Below, one piece after another: positions 1 to 5,051 of a DNA stretch of 5,808 nucleotides. Below the pieces are notes generated by a model. It worked only from the letters and a program-made list of their open reading frames with translations, had not been told where the DNA came from and did no database searches. This stretch comes from Methanosarcinaceae archaeon. Its GTDB lineage: Archaea > Halobacteriota > Methanosarcinia > Methanosarcinales > Methanosarcinaceae. Made by a program: the position numbers and the translations under genes. The DNA lies in contig JAUVKD010000073.1 of assembly GCA_030596385.1 (NCBI GenBank), forward strand, positions 1 through 5,808, read 5' to 3'. Position 1 is the stretch's first letter. Every line of letters begins with the position of its first letter.

Positions 1-48
1 TCGGAATTCCAAGACATTAAAAGACAACTCCACATCGACGGAGGATAC

Positions 49-669
49 ATGCAGGGCCAGACGGTCCCGCTCAATTTCAGCACAATGGACAACGTCCAAT
101 CAAGTTACCCGCTAAAATTAAATATGCACATCCCGGACAAAACGATTGCGATAAATGCATGTTATATCAGTTTCGACCTCGAGGCGTTCCGAGCATTCAG
201 CGCAACGACCACAGGTGAATCAGCACATACTCATGAAGTAACAATCGCGGCGCATACGCACTCATTAAATATGTGGAATTACAGCGACAGTTTTGACACA
301 TATCTTATAGGGATGGAGGACCGAGGTGGACTCGGGAAGGTCATGGCGGAGGCAGTTGGTGGACCATCTGCAGCAACCAGTGAAAGTGGAGGAAGTAGCA
401 CACCGACATCTGCAGCAGGAAGCGAACACACTCATACACCCGAATACGGGATCATGGAAGACGGGGATAATAGCCCGTCGATCACCATTGAGATTAATTC
501 AGTTGACAGGACTAGCGCATTGGGCGGACCGTGGACCACAGACCAAGAAGAGATTGACATCACGGCATACATTCAGTCAACAGGTAAACACACAATTGAA
601 TTATTAAGCACCCAGCGAACACGGATCCAAGCGGACGTGTGGGCTCAGGTATTCATACAATCAACATGA
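49..669 (+). CDS. Tail-fibre / virion surface protein with His-x-His motifs (possibly 5'-partial)
   Basis: Probable virion surface or receptor-binding fibre protein. Three HTH tripeptides lie at residues 60-62, 69-71 and 127-129, around a low-complexity Gly/Ser/Thr/Ala stretch (about 104-125). Paired His-x-His motifs of this type coordinate metal along the axis of trimeric phage needles such as T4 gp37. The C-terminal part, from about residue 132 (YGIMEDGD) to the end, resembles the beta-rich domain that follows such His repeats in other virion proteins, with NSVDRTSALGGPW near 150-162 and a terminal QADVWAQVFIQ strand. The ATG at 49 has a GGAGG only 4 bases upstream. However, the frame is open with no stop back to base 1, so this may be the C-terminal part of a longer protein starting outside the window. 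No enzyme motif is visible. It is followed after 10 bases by the next fibre gene. Family assignment is by motif only. Confidence 0.7.
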   Translation: MQGQTVPLNFSTMDNVQSSYPLKLNMHIPDKTIAINACYISFDLEAFRAFSATTTGESAHTHEVTIAAHTHSLNMWNYSDSFDTYLIGMEDRGGLGKVMAEAVGGPSAATSESGGSSTPTSAAGSEHTHTPEYGIMEDGDNSPSITIEINSVDRTSALGGPWTTDQEEIDITAYIQSTGKHTIELLSTQRTRIQADVWAQVFIQST

Positions 670-679
670 GGAGAGTATA

Positions 680-1594
680 ATGGCAAATATAATATTTCCA
701 GATGGCACATTATTAAAAGATTTAGTTGGAAATCGGAATGTATTCTCATCAGATCCATCGACGAGTGTTGGCGCCGGGGAAATCATATATCAAACGACAG
801 CAGCGACTTTGAAAGTCAACACACAGACAGTTGACCCAACTACAAATCCAATATGGACTTCCGTTGGGAATGGAGGAGTAACAGATCACGGGGTGTTAAC
901 TGGATTGGCAGATGATGATCACACACACTATTTACTGGCAAACGGCAGCAGATCATTGACAGGTGATTTAACTTTCAATAAGTCGGCACCTAGTATAATA
1001 TTCGATACAAATGATTATATCCAATATGATAAATCACAAAACACCTTCATCTTCTATATAGCTGGTTCGAATAAGTTGTATTTATCTGCTACAGATTTAA
1101 TTGCCCAGACTAATATTGCATTCTTAAAAACTGACCCTGTATTACAATTTGATAGTTATGACTATTTTAAATACATCAACGCATCAAATGCATTACAACT
1201 GTTTATTGCAAGCACGATTGAATATGAATTTACAGCAAGTGCACTAGATTTAAAAAACAATTCACTTAATAATGCTAACATTGCTGGAACCAATGCAGCA
1301 ACATTTAAAATAAATCAAGACAACGCCGGAGCAGAAGCAAGTGCAATTGAATTCGATCGGGGTTCCGAAGCCACTGCAGCACGCATACATTGGTCTGAAG
1401 CGAATGATAGATTCACATTCGAAGAAGTTACAGGATCAACACTTGCAGAAGTGCGTGCAAAACAACTTGATGTGCAAGACCAGATTAATCTTGATGATAC
1501 AGTCGGGACAGTCATGATAAAAAAGAATGATTCAACTGGTGACATGGAATTACAGGTTGCATCTGGGGATTCGATTGTGTTCAAGGCGGTGTGA
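680..1594 (+). CDS. Phage-type tail fibre protein
   Basis: A 304-residue predicted tail fibre or appendage protein. Residues 69-97 carry a signature widespread in phage fibres: DHGVLTGLADDDHTHYLLA followed by NGSRSLTGDLTFN. It begins with a typical short fibre N-terminus (MANIIFPDGT). After the signature come two beta-rich repeats of about 49 residues (104-151 and 153-200). Each starts with a P-x-x-x-FD-x-x-DY-x-x-Y pattern and continues with alternating hydrophobic residues, which suggests a stacked beta fibre. The C-terminal third has recurring VxxQxxINLDD-like strands and ends in a short DSIVFKAV strand. No C-terminal chaperone or peptidase is visible. The start is well supported by a GGAG at 670-673 with 6-base spacing. 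It lies between two other surface-protein genes and was probably co-transcribed with them. Its base composition is more A/T-rich than the gene before it. Confidence 0.85.
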   Translation: MANIIFPDGTLLKDLVGNRNVFSSDPSTSVGAGEIIYQTTAATLKVNTQTVDPTTNPIWTSVGNGGVTDHGVLTGLADDDHTHYLLANGSRSLTGDLTFNKSAPSIIFDTNDYIQYDKSQNTFIFYIAGSNKLYLSATDLIAQTNIAFLKTDPVLQFDSYDYFKYINASNALQLFIASTIEYEFTASALDLKNNSLNNANIAGTNAATFKINQDNAGAEASAIEFDRGSEATAARIHWSEANDRFTFEEVTGSTLAEVRAKQLDVQDQINLDDTVGTVMIKKNDSTGDMELQVASGDSIVFKAV

Positions 1595-1600
1595 TTGAAG

Positions 1601-2305
1601 GTGACATTTTATGGATGGCCAATAATTGATAGAGCCTCATGGTTATCGTCATCGAGGTTTTACATATGGACTGATATATCTGTTCCAAATGATGGATATA
1701 TTACAGAATTTCATGTATACCCATATAGTACAGGAACAATAACGTTCTGTGTCTTACGAGATATTGGCACACAATACCAAATTATACACTCAGAAGCATT
1801 TTCTGCAGCAGCGGGTGGAGCACGTTCCAAAACTGGACTTTCACTAAATGTCTGTTCTGGTGATTTAATAGGATATTATTTTACAGCAGCCGTCGAAGAA
1901 AATACATATGGCTCTGGCACACAAGCTAATTATCTTATGTATGGTCCAACAAGTGGGGTGCCACCAACAACAACAGACAAATCAGACTGGAGTGCAGGTT
2001 CAATAAGCATTGTATCTGCTGGATATACGCTTGAGACATCAATTTCAGATTACTATGTTAAAGCCACAGGAGGTTCAGATTCGAATGGAGGGTCATCTTG
2101 GTCAGATGCATGGGCAACAATAAACAAGGCAGCAACGACTGTACCGGATGGGACAACTGTGCATATCGGATTTGGAACTTACAATGCAGAACCAGCAAAT
2201 AATGATATAGCACCAGTGAATGCAGGAGCAGTTGGAATCAAATATTCACCGGAAACTGCAACAACTGGCGGCGGAACTGGTTCAGTGATAGTAGAAGTGA
2301 ATTAA
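1601..2305 (+). CDS. Beta-sandwich protein with short pectate-lyase-like beta-helix tail
   Basis: Probable virion or secreted surface protein of 234 residues. The frame could also start at TTG 1595 directly after the previous stop. GTG 1601 is preferred because GGCGGTG at 1586-1592 then sits at a normal ribosome-site distance. Residues are numbered from the TTG. Residues 20-145 look like a carbohydrate-binding beta sandwich: an SxRFY-type strand, SVPNDGYITEFHVYP, FCVLRDIG, and CSGDLIGYYF. From about 152 the sequence DYYVKATGGSDSNGGSSW, then ATINKAATTVPDGTTVHIGFGTY, is the classic N-terminal cap and first rung of right-handed beta-helix proteins of the pectate-lyase type. Such proteins usually run on for hundreds of residues. 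Here the protein stops about 40 residues later, so the helix is very short or truncated. No catalytic residues can be named. No signal peptide is evident. It ends 13 bases from a convergent gene. Confidence 0.75.
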   Translation: MTFYGWPIIDRASWLSSSRFYIWTDISVPNDGYITEFHVYPYSTGTITFCVLRDIGTQYQIIHSEAFSAAAGGARSKTGLSLNVCSGDLIGYYFTAAVEENTYGSGTQANYLMYGPTSGVPPTTTDKSDWSAGSISIVSAGYTLETSISDYYVKATGGSDSNGGSSWSDAWATINKAATTVPDGTTVHIGFGTYNAEPANNDIAPVNAGAVGIKYSPETATTGGGTGSVIVEVN

Positions 2306-2318
2306 AAAGTGAATAAAA

Positions 2319-2681
2319 TCATTTTGTTGATAATGTAAATTCATCCTTGGTATCAGGATGGGCAAGCACCAATTCCTCTATACTATCAAATACAACATCT
2401 GGATTATGATTGAATGGTTGGATTGATAAAATAGTACATTCAAACGGAATATTGAAAGGTAAAATCAACCAAACGTGTGCATATCTATCTTCCGTTCGAT
2501 ACCGAATTCCAATCTGAGTGTCGATCCCATACCTATTAAAAAACTGTTCTTGGTCAGCAACCATGTTCGAACAGTCATACACGTTCTCTTCGTAGATAAT
2601 TATTTGGTGAACTGATAGACATACCCAAATAAGTAAAATTCCAATAACCGCCTTCTCTACCAAATCCCACATCTTACTCAT
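2319..2681 (-). CDS. Membrane-anchored protein with possible Cys-His (transglutaminase-like) active site
   Basis: A 120-residue protein. Residues 10-30 form one hydrophobic segment (AVIGILLIWVCLSVHQIIIY), so it is probably a signal anchor with the rest outside the cell. The following domain has the layout VYDCSNMVADQEQFFNRYGI (34-53), then AHVWLIL (68-74), then FECTIL (80-85). A Cys at the start of a helix, then a His in a strand, then an acidic residue in the next strand is the order found in transglutaminase-like and related cysteine hydrolase folds. C37, H69 and E81 are the candidate residues. This is inference by pattern, not a clear family match, and the domain is unusually small. The start is fixed by an ATGA overlap with the upstream 38-codon gene. 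The pair therefore looks translationally coupled, since no strong ribosome site stands at normal spacing. The gene converges on the surface-protein genes. Confidence 0.65.
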   Translation of the reverse strand: MSKMWDLVEKAVIGILLIWVCLSVHQIIIYEENVYDCSNMVADQEQFFNRYGIDTQIGIRYRTEDRYAHVWLILPFNIPFECTILSIQPFNHNPDVVFDSIEELVLAHPDTKDEFTLSTK

Positions 2682-2794
2682 CTCTTCTTCATTTCCTCAT
2701 CGATCTTTGATTGCACAAACCCCGATAGTTTTTTATGGTTTTTATCAAGCCATGCATTCTGGTCATCTCTTATCGTTATATTCTTATGAATCAT
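2678..2794 (-). CDS. Small ribbon-helix-helix-like DNA-binding protein (38 aa)
   Basis: A very small gene, easily missed by length filters. The protein begins MIHKNITIRDDQNAWLDK and ends with the helix LSGFVQSKIDEEMKKR. A short alternating strand (KNITIRDD), a first helix (QNAWLDKNHK) and a second amphipathic helix opened by LSGF match the minimal ribbon-helix-helix (CopG/Arc-like) plan. Proteins of this fold bind DNA as dimers through the strand. The likely role is autorepression of this two-gene unit. The stop overlaps the ATG of the downstream membrane-protein gene as ATGA, which supports real translation and coupling. ATG 2794 is chosen; an in-frame GTG lies two codons earlier at 2800. 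A TATA-like box centred 29 bp upstream, with no Shine-Dalgarno sequence, suggests a leaderless message. Three GTGTAT repeats sit between box and start. Confidence 0.7.
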   Translation of the reverse strand: MIHKNITIRDDQNAWLDKNHKKLSGFVQSKIDEEMKKR

Positions 2795-2818
2795 ATACAC
2801 TTAATACACCTTATACAC
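2795..2818 (-). repeat. Three GTGTAT repeats at 9-bp period, candidate operator
   Basis: On the minus strand GTGTAT occurs three times at an exact 9-bp period (plus-strand copies of ATACAC begin at 2795, 2804 and 2813). The array fills the space between the TATA-like box and the start codon of the 38-aa ribbon-helix-helix-like gene. Ribbon-helix-helix repressors typically bind such tandem short sites, so autorepression is a reasonable inference. Confidence 0.5.
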
Positions 2819-2828
2819 ATATATAGTT
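2819..2828 (-). promoter_or_regulatory. Archaeal TATA-type promoter for the 38-aa / membrane-protein unit
   Basis: On the minus strand the box reads AACTATATAT. Its centre is about 29 bp before the ATG at 2794, the spacing expected if transcription starts at or next to the start codon. The same ten bases occur in the tnpB promoter. No ribosome site lies between the box and the ATG. Promoter assignment is by position and composition only. Confidence 0.5.
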
Positions 2829-2843
2829 TATCATATTAGAAGA

Positions 2844-2875
2844 CTCCTTCCTCGGAACGAAGTGACAGGTGGGAG
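2844..2875 (+). repeat. Left-end hairpin of the tnpB element
   Basis: An imperfect 9-bp stem (CTCCTTCCT with AGGTGGGAG) encloses a 14-base loop. The stem has one T.G wobble and one T-T mismatch. Subterminal hairpins like this are the recognition structures for Y1 transposases in this family. The right-end hairpin shares its core sequence. Confidence 0.6.
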
Positions 2876-2888
2876 ATGAACAACGTTA

Positions 2889-2912
2889 TAGCAATAACTA
2901 TATATATTGCTA
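2889..2912 (+). promoter_or_regulatory. tnpB promoter: TATA-type box inside an 8-bp inverted repeat
   Basis: TAGCAATA (2889-2896) and TATTGCTA (2905-2912) form a perfect 8-bp inverted repeat around ACTATATA. The TATA-like stretch AACTATATATAT (2896-2907) is centred about 27 bp before ATG 2928, which fits a leaderless message. The dyad over the box could be an operator that keeps tnpB expression low. The box shares AACTATATAT with the divergent promoter at 2819-2828. Confidence 0.5.
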
Positions 2913-2927
2913 AAACAATATACAACT

Positions 2928-4052
2928 ATGCTCAAAACGTATAAATTTAGATTGTATCCAACAAATGAACATATAAACAAGTTCACTCAACAATTCGGAG
3001 CTGTGCGATTTGTATACAATTATGCGCTTGAGCAAAAAATTAAAGTGTATGAAAATGAAAATCGATCACTGTCACGTTTCGATTTGAATAAAATGTTACC
3101 GGAACTGAAAAAAAAAAATGAATGGTTGAAAGAAACCAATGCGCAATCTTTACAGGAAGCAAACATTGATTTGGAATCTGCATTCACCAAATTTTTCAGG
3201 GAAAAGAAAGGATTTCCGAAATTCAAATCACGGAAACATCCAGTCCAATCGTTCCATATTCCTCAGCACTATTCAGTCGATTTTGAAAATAATACAGTTA
3301 AACTTCCAAAAATCGGAATAGTGAAAGCAAAGTTACATCGACGATTTAACGGTATTTTGAAAACAGCGACAGTATCCGGTAACCGTGCAGGACAATATCA
3401 CATTAGTATTTTAGTTGATGACGGCAAAGAAGTTCCAACAAAACATTTATTTGATGAACAAACAACGGTTGGTGTTGATGTCGGACTCAAACATTTTGCT
3501 ACCTTGTCGGATGGAACTAAGATCAATAATCCTAAATACTTACAATTATCATCATTTAAACTTTCAATCTTACAGAGGAGATTATCAAGAAAACAAAAGG
3601 GATCTAACAATCGGAATAAAGCAAAAGTGAAAGTTGCTAAACAACATTTGAAGATAGCAAACCAACGTAAAGATTTTCTACACAAAACTACATCAAAACT
3701 TATCAGCGAGAACCAAGCAATTGCTGTAGAAACTCTGAATATAAAAGGAATGCTTAAGAATCATTGTTTAGCGAAATCAATCACAGATGTGTCATGGAGT
3801 GAATTATTCCGGCAACTCGAATACAAAGCGGAATGGTGTGGTAAGACTGTTCTTAAAATTGGACAGTTTGAACCATCTACAAAGATTTGTAATGTTTGTG
3901 GCTACTATAATCGTGAAATGACACTATCGGTTAGAGAGTGGAAATGTCCTGATTGTAATGCAGTGCACGATAGAGACATCAATGCTGCATTAAACATTAA
4001 GACATTTGCACTCCAAAAACAAAACTTACTCACCGTAGGAACTACGGGATGA
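2928..4052 (+). CDS. tnpB: RNA-guided endonuclease TnpB
   Basis: A TnpB nuclease of 374 residues, normal for the family. TnpB proteins use an omega-RNA made from the element's right end to cut DNA beside a short target-adjacent motif, which helps retain the element. The N-terminal part begins with the typical MLKTYKFRLYPT and carries the QFGAVRFVYNYAL and FPKFKSRKH segments. The RuvC domain looks intact: D184 in VGVDVGLKHF, E268 in IAVETLNIKGM, and D350 in HDRDINAALN. A zinc finger is formed by C321, C324, C340 and C343. ATG 2928 is preferred over TTG 2907, because 2907 lies within the TATA/dyad region and ATG gives the family's usual N-terminus. No frameshift or missing key residue is seen, so the protein should be active. 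The 3' end of the gene probably overlaps the omega-RNA. No tnpA neighbour is present. Confidence 0.95.
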   Translation: MLKTYKFRLYPTNEHINKFTQQFGAVRFVYNYALEQKIKVYENENRSLSRFDLNKMLPELKKKNEWLKETNAQSLQEANIDLESAFTKFFREKKGFPKFKSRKHPVQSFHIPQHYSVDFENNTVKLPKIGIVKAKLHRRFNGILKTATVSGNRAGQYHISILVDDGKEVPTKHLFDEQTTVGVDVGLKHFATLSDGTKINNPKYLQLSSFKLSILQRRLSRKQKGSNNRNKAKVKVAKQHLKIANQRKDFLHKTTSKLISENQAIAVETLNIKGMLKNHCLAKSITDVSWSELFRQLEYKAEWCGKTVLKIGQFEPSTKICNVCGYYNREMTLSVREWKCPDCNAVHDRDINAALNIKTFALQKQNLLTVGTTG

Positions 4053-4136
4053 GCCTGGGGACTCACTGACAATAGTCAGGGGTATGAATCAGGAAGCACC
4101 TTCCTCGTTGCTCTGCAATCGGTGGGTGTAGTTCAC
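4040..4136 (+). ncRNA. Probable omega-RNA scaffold at the right end of the tnpB element
   Basis: TnpB systems make a guide RNA whose scaffold comes from the end of tnpB plus the right end, and whose guide is the next flanking sequence. This stretch has the expected structured content. A hairpin CTGAC/GTCAG with an AATA loop lies at 4066-4079. A longer stem pairs 4097-4104 with 4121-4128, and its tip is a perfect TTGC/GCAA hairpin at 4108-4118. It ends in GTTCAC. The 5' boundary is unknown and may lie further inside tnpB. The guide would begin at about 4137. Confidence 0.55.
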
Positions 4137-4179
4137 ATAAATACCAACAACCATATAATATAAATACCAACAACCATAT
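4137..4179 (+). repeat. 20-bp perfect direct repeat before the 158-aa gene
   Basis: ATAAATACCAACAACCATAT occurs at 4137-4156 and again at 4160-4179, a period of 23 bp. The junction between the copies forms the TATA-like box of the next gene. The first copy begins at the proposed right end of the tnpB element, so it is also the expected omega-RNA guide. It may be a duplicated operator or a tandem duplication of promoter DNA. Confidence 0.85.
4155..4165 (+). promoter_or_regulatory. TATA-type promoter of the 158-aa gene
   Basis: ATAATATAAAT is centred about 29 bp before ATG 4189, and no Shine-Dalgarno sequence stands between them. This is the same leaderless geometry as the two promoters on the other side of the tnpB element. 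The box spans the junction of the 20-bp direct repeats, so a protein bound to the repeats would compete with promoter recognition. Confidence 0.5.
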
Positions 4180-4188
4180 TATATCATT

Positions 4189-4665
4189 ATGGCTATAAAT
4201 ATTATAAATATTGATAAGTTAGAGAAAGCGGTAGAAGAGACAGTCGGAACTGATGGATCTAAAATGGTCACAATCTATTCTAAAGACGGGCTCAGGGTGC
4301 TTCATTATTTTGAACATACGGTCCCCCAATACAGCAAAGGAATCTCTGCAGCAATCGCGATGGAAGATGAATTAAAAATCAAACACCCGGAGGAGTGGGC
4401 TGCGGTTTCAGAATATATTGGACCAAGCGCCGGAGGACTGAAAGACAGATGGACTCCGGAACTTGGGATCATTGACGCCGATGCACTATGCGCGGCAGAT
4501 AAGAAAGTCAAGACGAGAGACGGTCGACTTGTATCAGTGTATAGCCCACGGGTTGCTGCAGTAATGAAATACATAATGAAGACCACACCACAAGTCACGA
4601 TCAGCAAAAAGTCAGCAAAGATCCTCGAAGCAGGACTCGCCCGGAAGTACCCGGGCCTATTCTAA
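4189..4665 (+). CDS. Protein of unknown function (158 aa)
   Basis: I do not recognise a family. The protein is soluble and highly charged, with no signal peptide or membrane segment. Residues 6-20 form a short amphipathic helix. A strand pair follows near 25-40 (KMVTIYSKDGLRVLHYF), then helices near 50-77 ending in HPEEWAAVSEYIG. Residues 107-123 (VKTRDGRLVSVYSPRVA) look like a beta hairpin leading into a helix. The C-terminal tail KTTPQVTISKKSAKILEAG then KYPGLF has a strand-then-helix form that vaguely recalls ribbon-helix-helix tails, but this is weak. Only one Cys is present, and no catalytic motif is seen. The gene is more G/C-rich than the tnpB element before it. The duplicated repeat over its promoter hints at regulated expression, possibly autoregulation. 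No gene follows for about 400 bp. Confidence 0.8.
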   Translation: MAINIINIDKLEKAVEETVGTDGSKMVTIYSKDGLRVLHYFEHTVPQYSKGISAAIAMEDELKIKHPEEWAAVSEYIGPSAGGLKDRWTPELGIIDADALCAADKKVKTRDGRLVSVYSPRVAAVMKYIMKTTPQVTISKKSAKILEAGLARKYPGLF

Positions 4666-4741
4666 TTCTTTTAGATAATTATATATATCCTCACATCCTT
4701 GGTTAATGTGCACGGAATGTAAAACCAACCGACACGCATGC

Positions 4742-4795
4742 TGTGCACACATTGTGCACACATATTGTGCACACGCTGTGCACTGTGCACAGGGT
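4742..4795 (+). repeat. Left GTGCAC cluster (five palindromic sites)
   Basis: Five GTGCAC hexamers start at 4743, 4754, 4767, 4778 and 4785, with spacings of 11, 13, 11 and 7 bp. Four of the five extend to the 8-bp palindrome TGTGCACA. The last two form back-to-back TGTGCAC heptads. A sixth, isolated GTGCAC stands at 4708. Positions 4766-4795 are the left arm of a long inverted repeat. Confidence 0.9.
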
Positions 4796-5021
4796 TGGGC
4801 GACTCTCCGCGGGGAAAGCCAAAAAAAGCACCCACTTTATAAATCAACATATAAGCAAACAAAAAAAGCACACAAACGACTAAACAAATTTAAGAACCCG
4901 ATAAAATTAAGTTCGGACACTAGTAAGGTGATGAGATTGTTACTATATCAATTAGTTTATACTAAAAAAATAAATATCGTTTTTTTATCAATAACCAAAA
5001 TAATACACAGGATCACACAGG

Positions 5022-5051
5022 ACCCTGTGCACAGTGCACAACGTGTGCACA
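5022..5051 (-). repeat. Right GTGCAC cluster, inverted copy of 4766-4795
   Basis: Read on the minus strand, these 30 bases match 4766-4795 at 29 of 30 positions; the single difference is C against T at the eleventh base. The cluster holds three GTGCAC sites (5027, 5034, 5045) with spacings 7 and 11, the mirror image of the end of the left cluster. It ends 23 bases before the likely start codon at 5075, so a bound protein would overlap the leader or promoter of that gene. Just outside the arm, ACACAGGA occurs at 5005-5012 and again at 5015-5022. Confidence 0.9.

Larger units (their letters stand above)
2840..4136 (+). mobile_element. IS200/IS605-family tnpB-only element (IS1341-like)
   Basis: The element holds tnpB alone, with no Y1 transposase tnpA, so it would need TnpA supplied in trans. 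Both ends carry subterminal hairpins of the same design. The left stem pairs 2844-2852 with 2867-2875, and the right stem pairs 4097-4104 with 4121-4128. Both contain CCTTCCTCG (2846-2854, 4099-4107) and GGTGGG (2868-2873, 4121-4126). Both stems have a T.G wobble next to a T-T mismatch at the same place. The right end is placed after GTTCAC, by analogy with the ends of related archaeal elements. The left end is placed just after CATATTAG, because this makes the flanks line up with the adjacent 23-bp repeat unit. Exact ends are uncertain by a few bases. The family makes no target duplication, and none is seen. Confidence 0.7.

Noticed and set aside
326..607. A 93-codon frame inside the first fibre gene
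   Set aside because: It overlaps a better-supported gene in another frame and shows no recognisable features.
2907..2927. Longer tnpB start at TTG 2907
   Set aside because: It lies in the promoter dyad, and the extra seven residues are not typical. ATG 2928 gives the standard family N-terminus.
3020..3685. Several frames of 60-95 codons on both strands inside tnpB
   Set aside because: They are shadows of the intact tnpB reading frame, with no independent signals.
2928..4052. TnpB-derived transcription repressor (TldR-like, nuclease-dead)
   Set aside because: The predicted guide covers a promoter, which raised the idea. All three RuvC acidic residues and the zinc-finger cysteines are present, so it should be an active nuclease.
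4671..4871. A 66-codon minus-strand frame
   Set aside because: It also reads through the repeats, and it lacks a promoter, a ribosome site or a recognisable sequence.
4742..5051. CRISPR array
   Set aside because: The repeat units are 6-8 bp palindromes 7-13 bp apart, far too short and close for repeats with spacers, and no cas gene is present.
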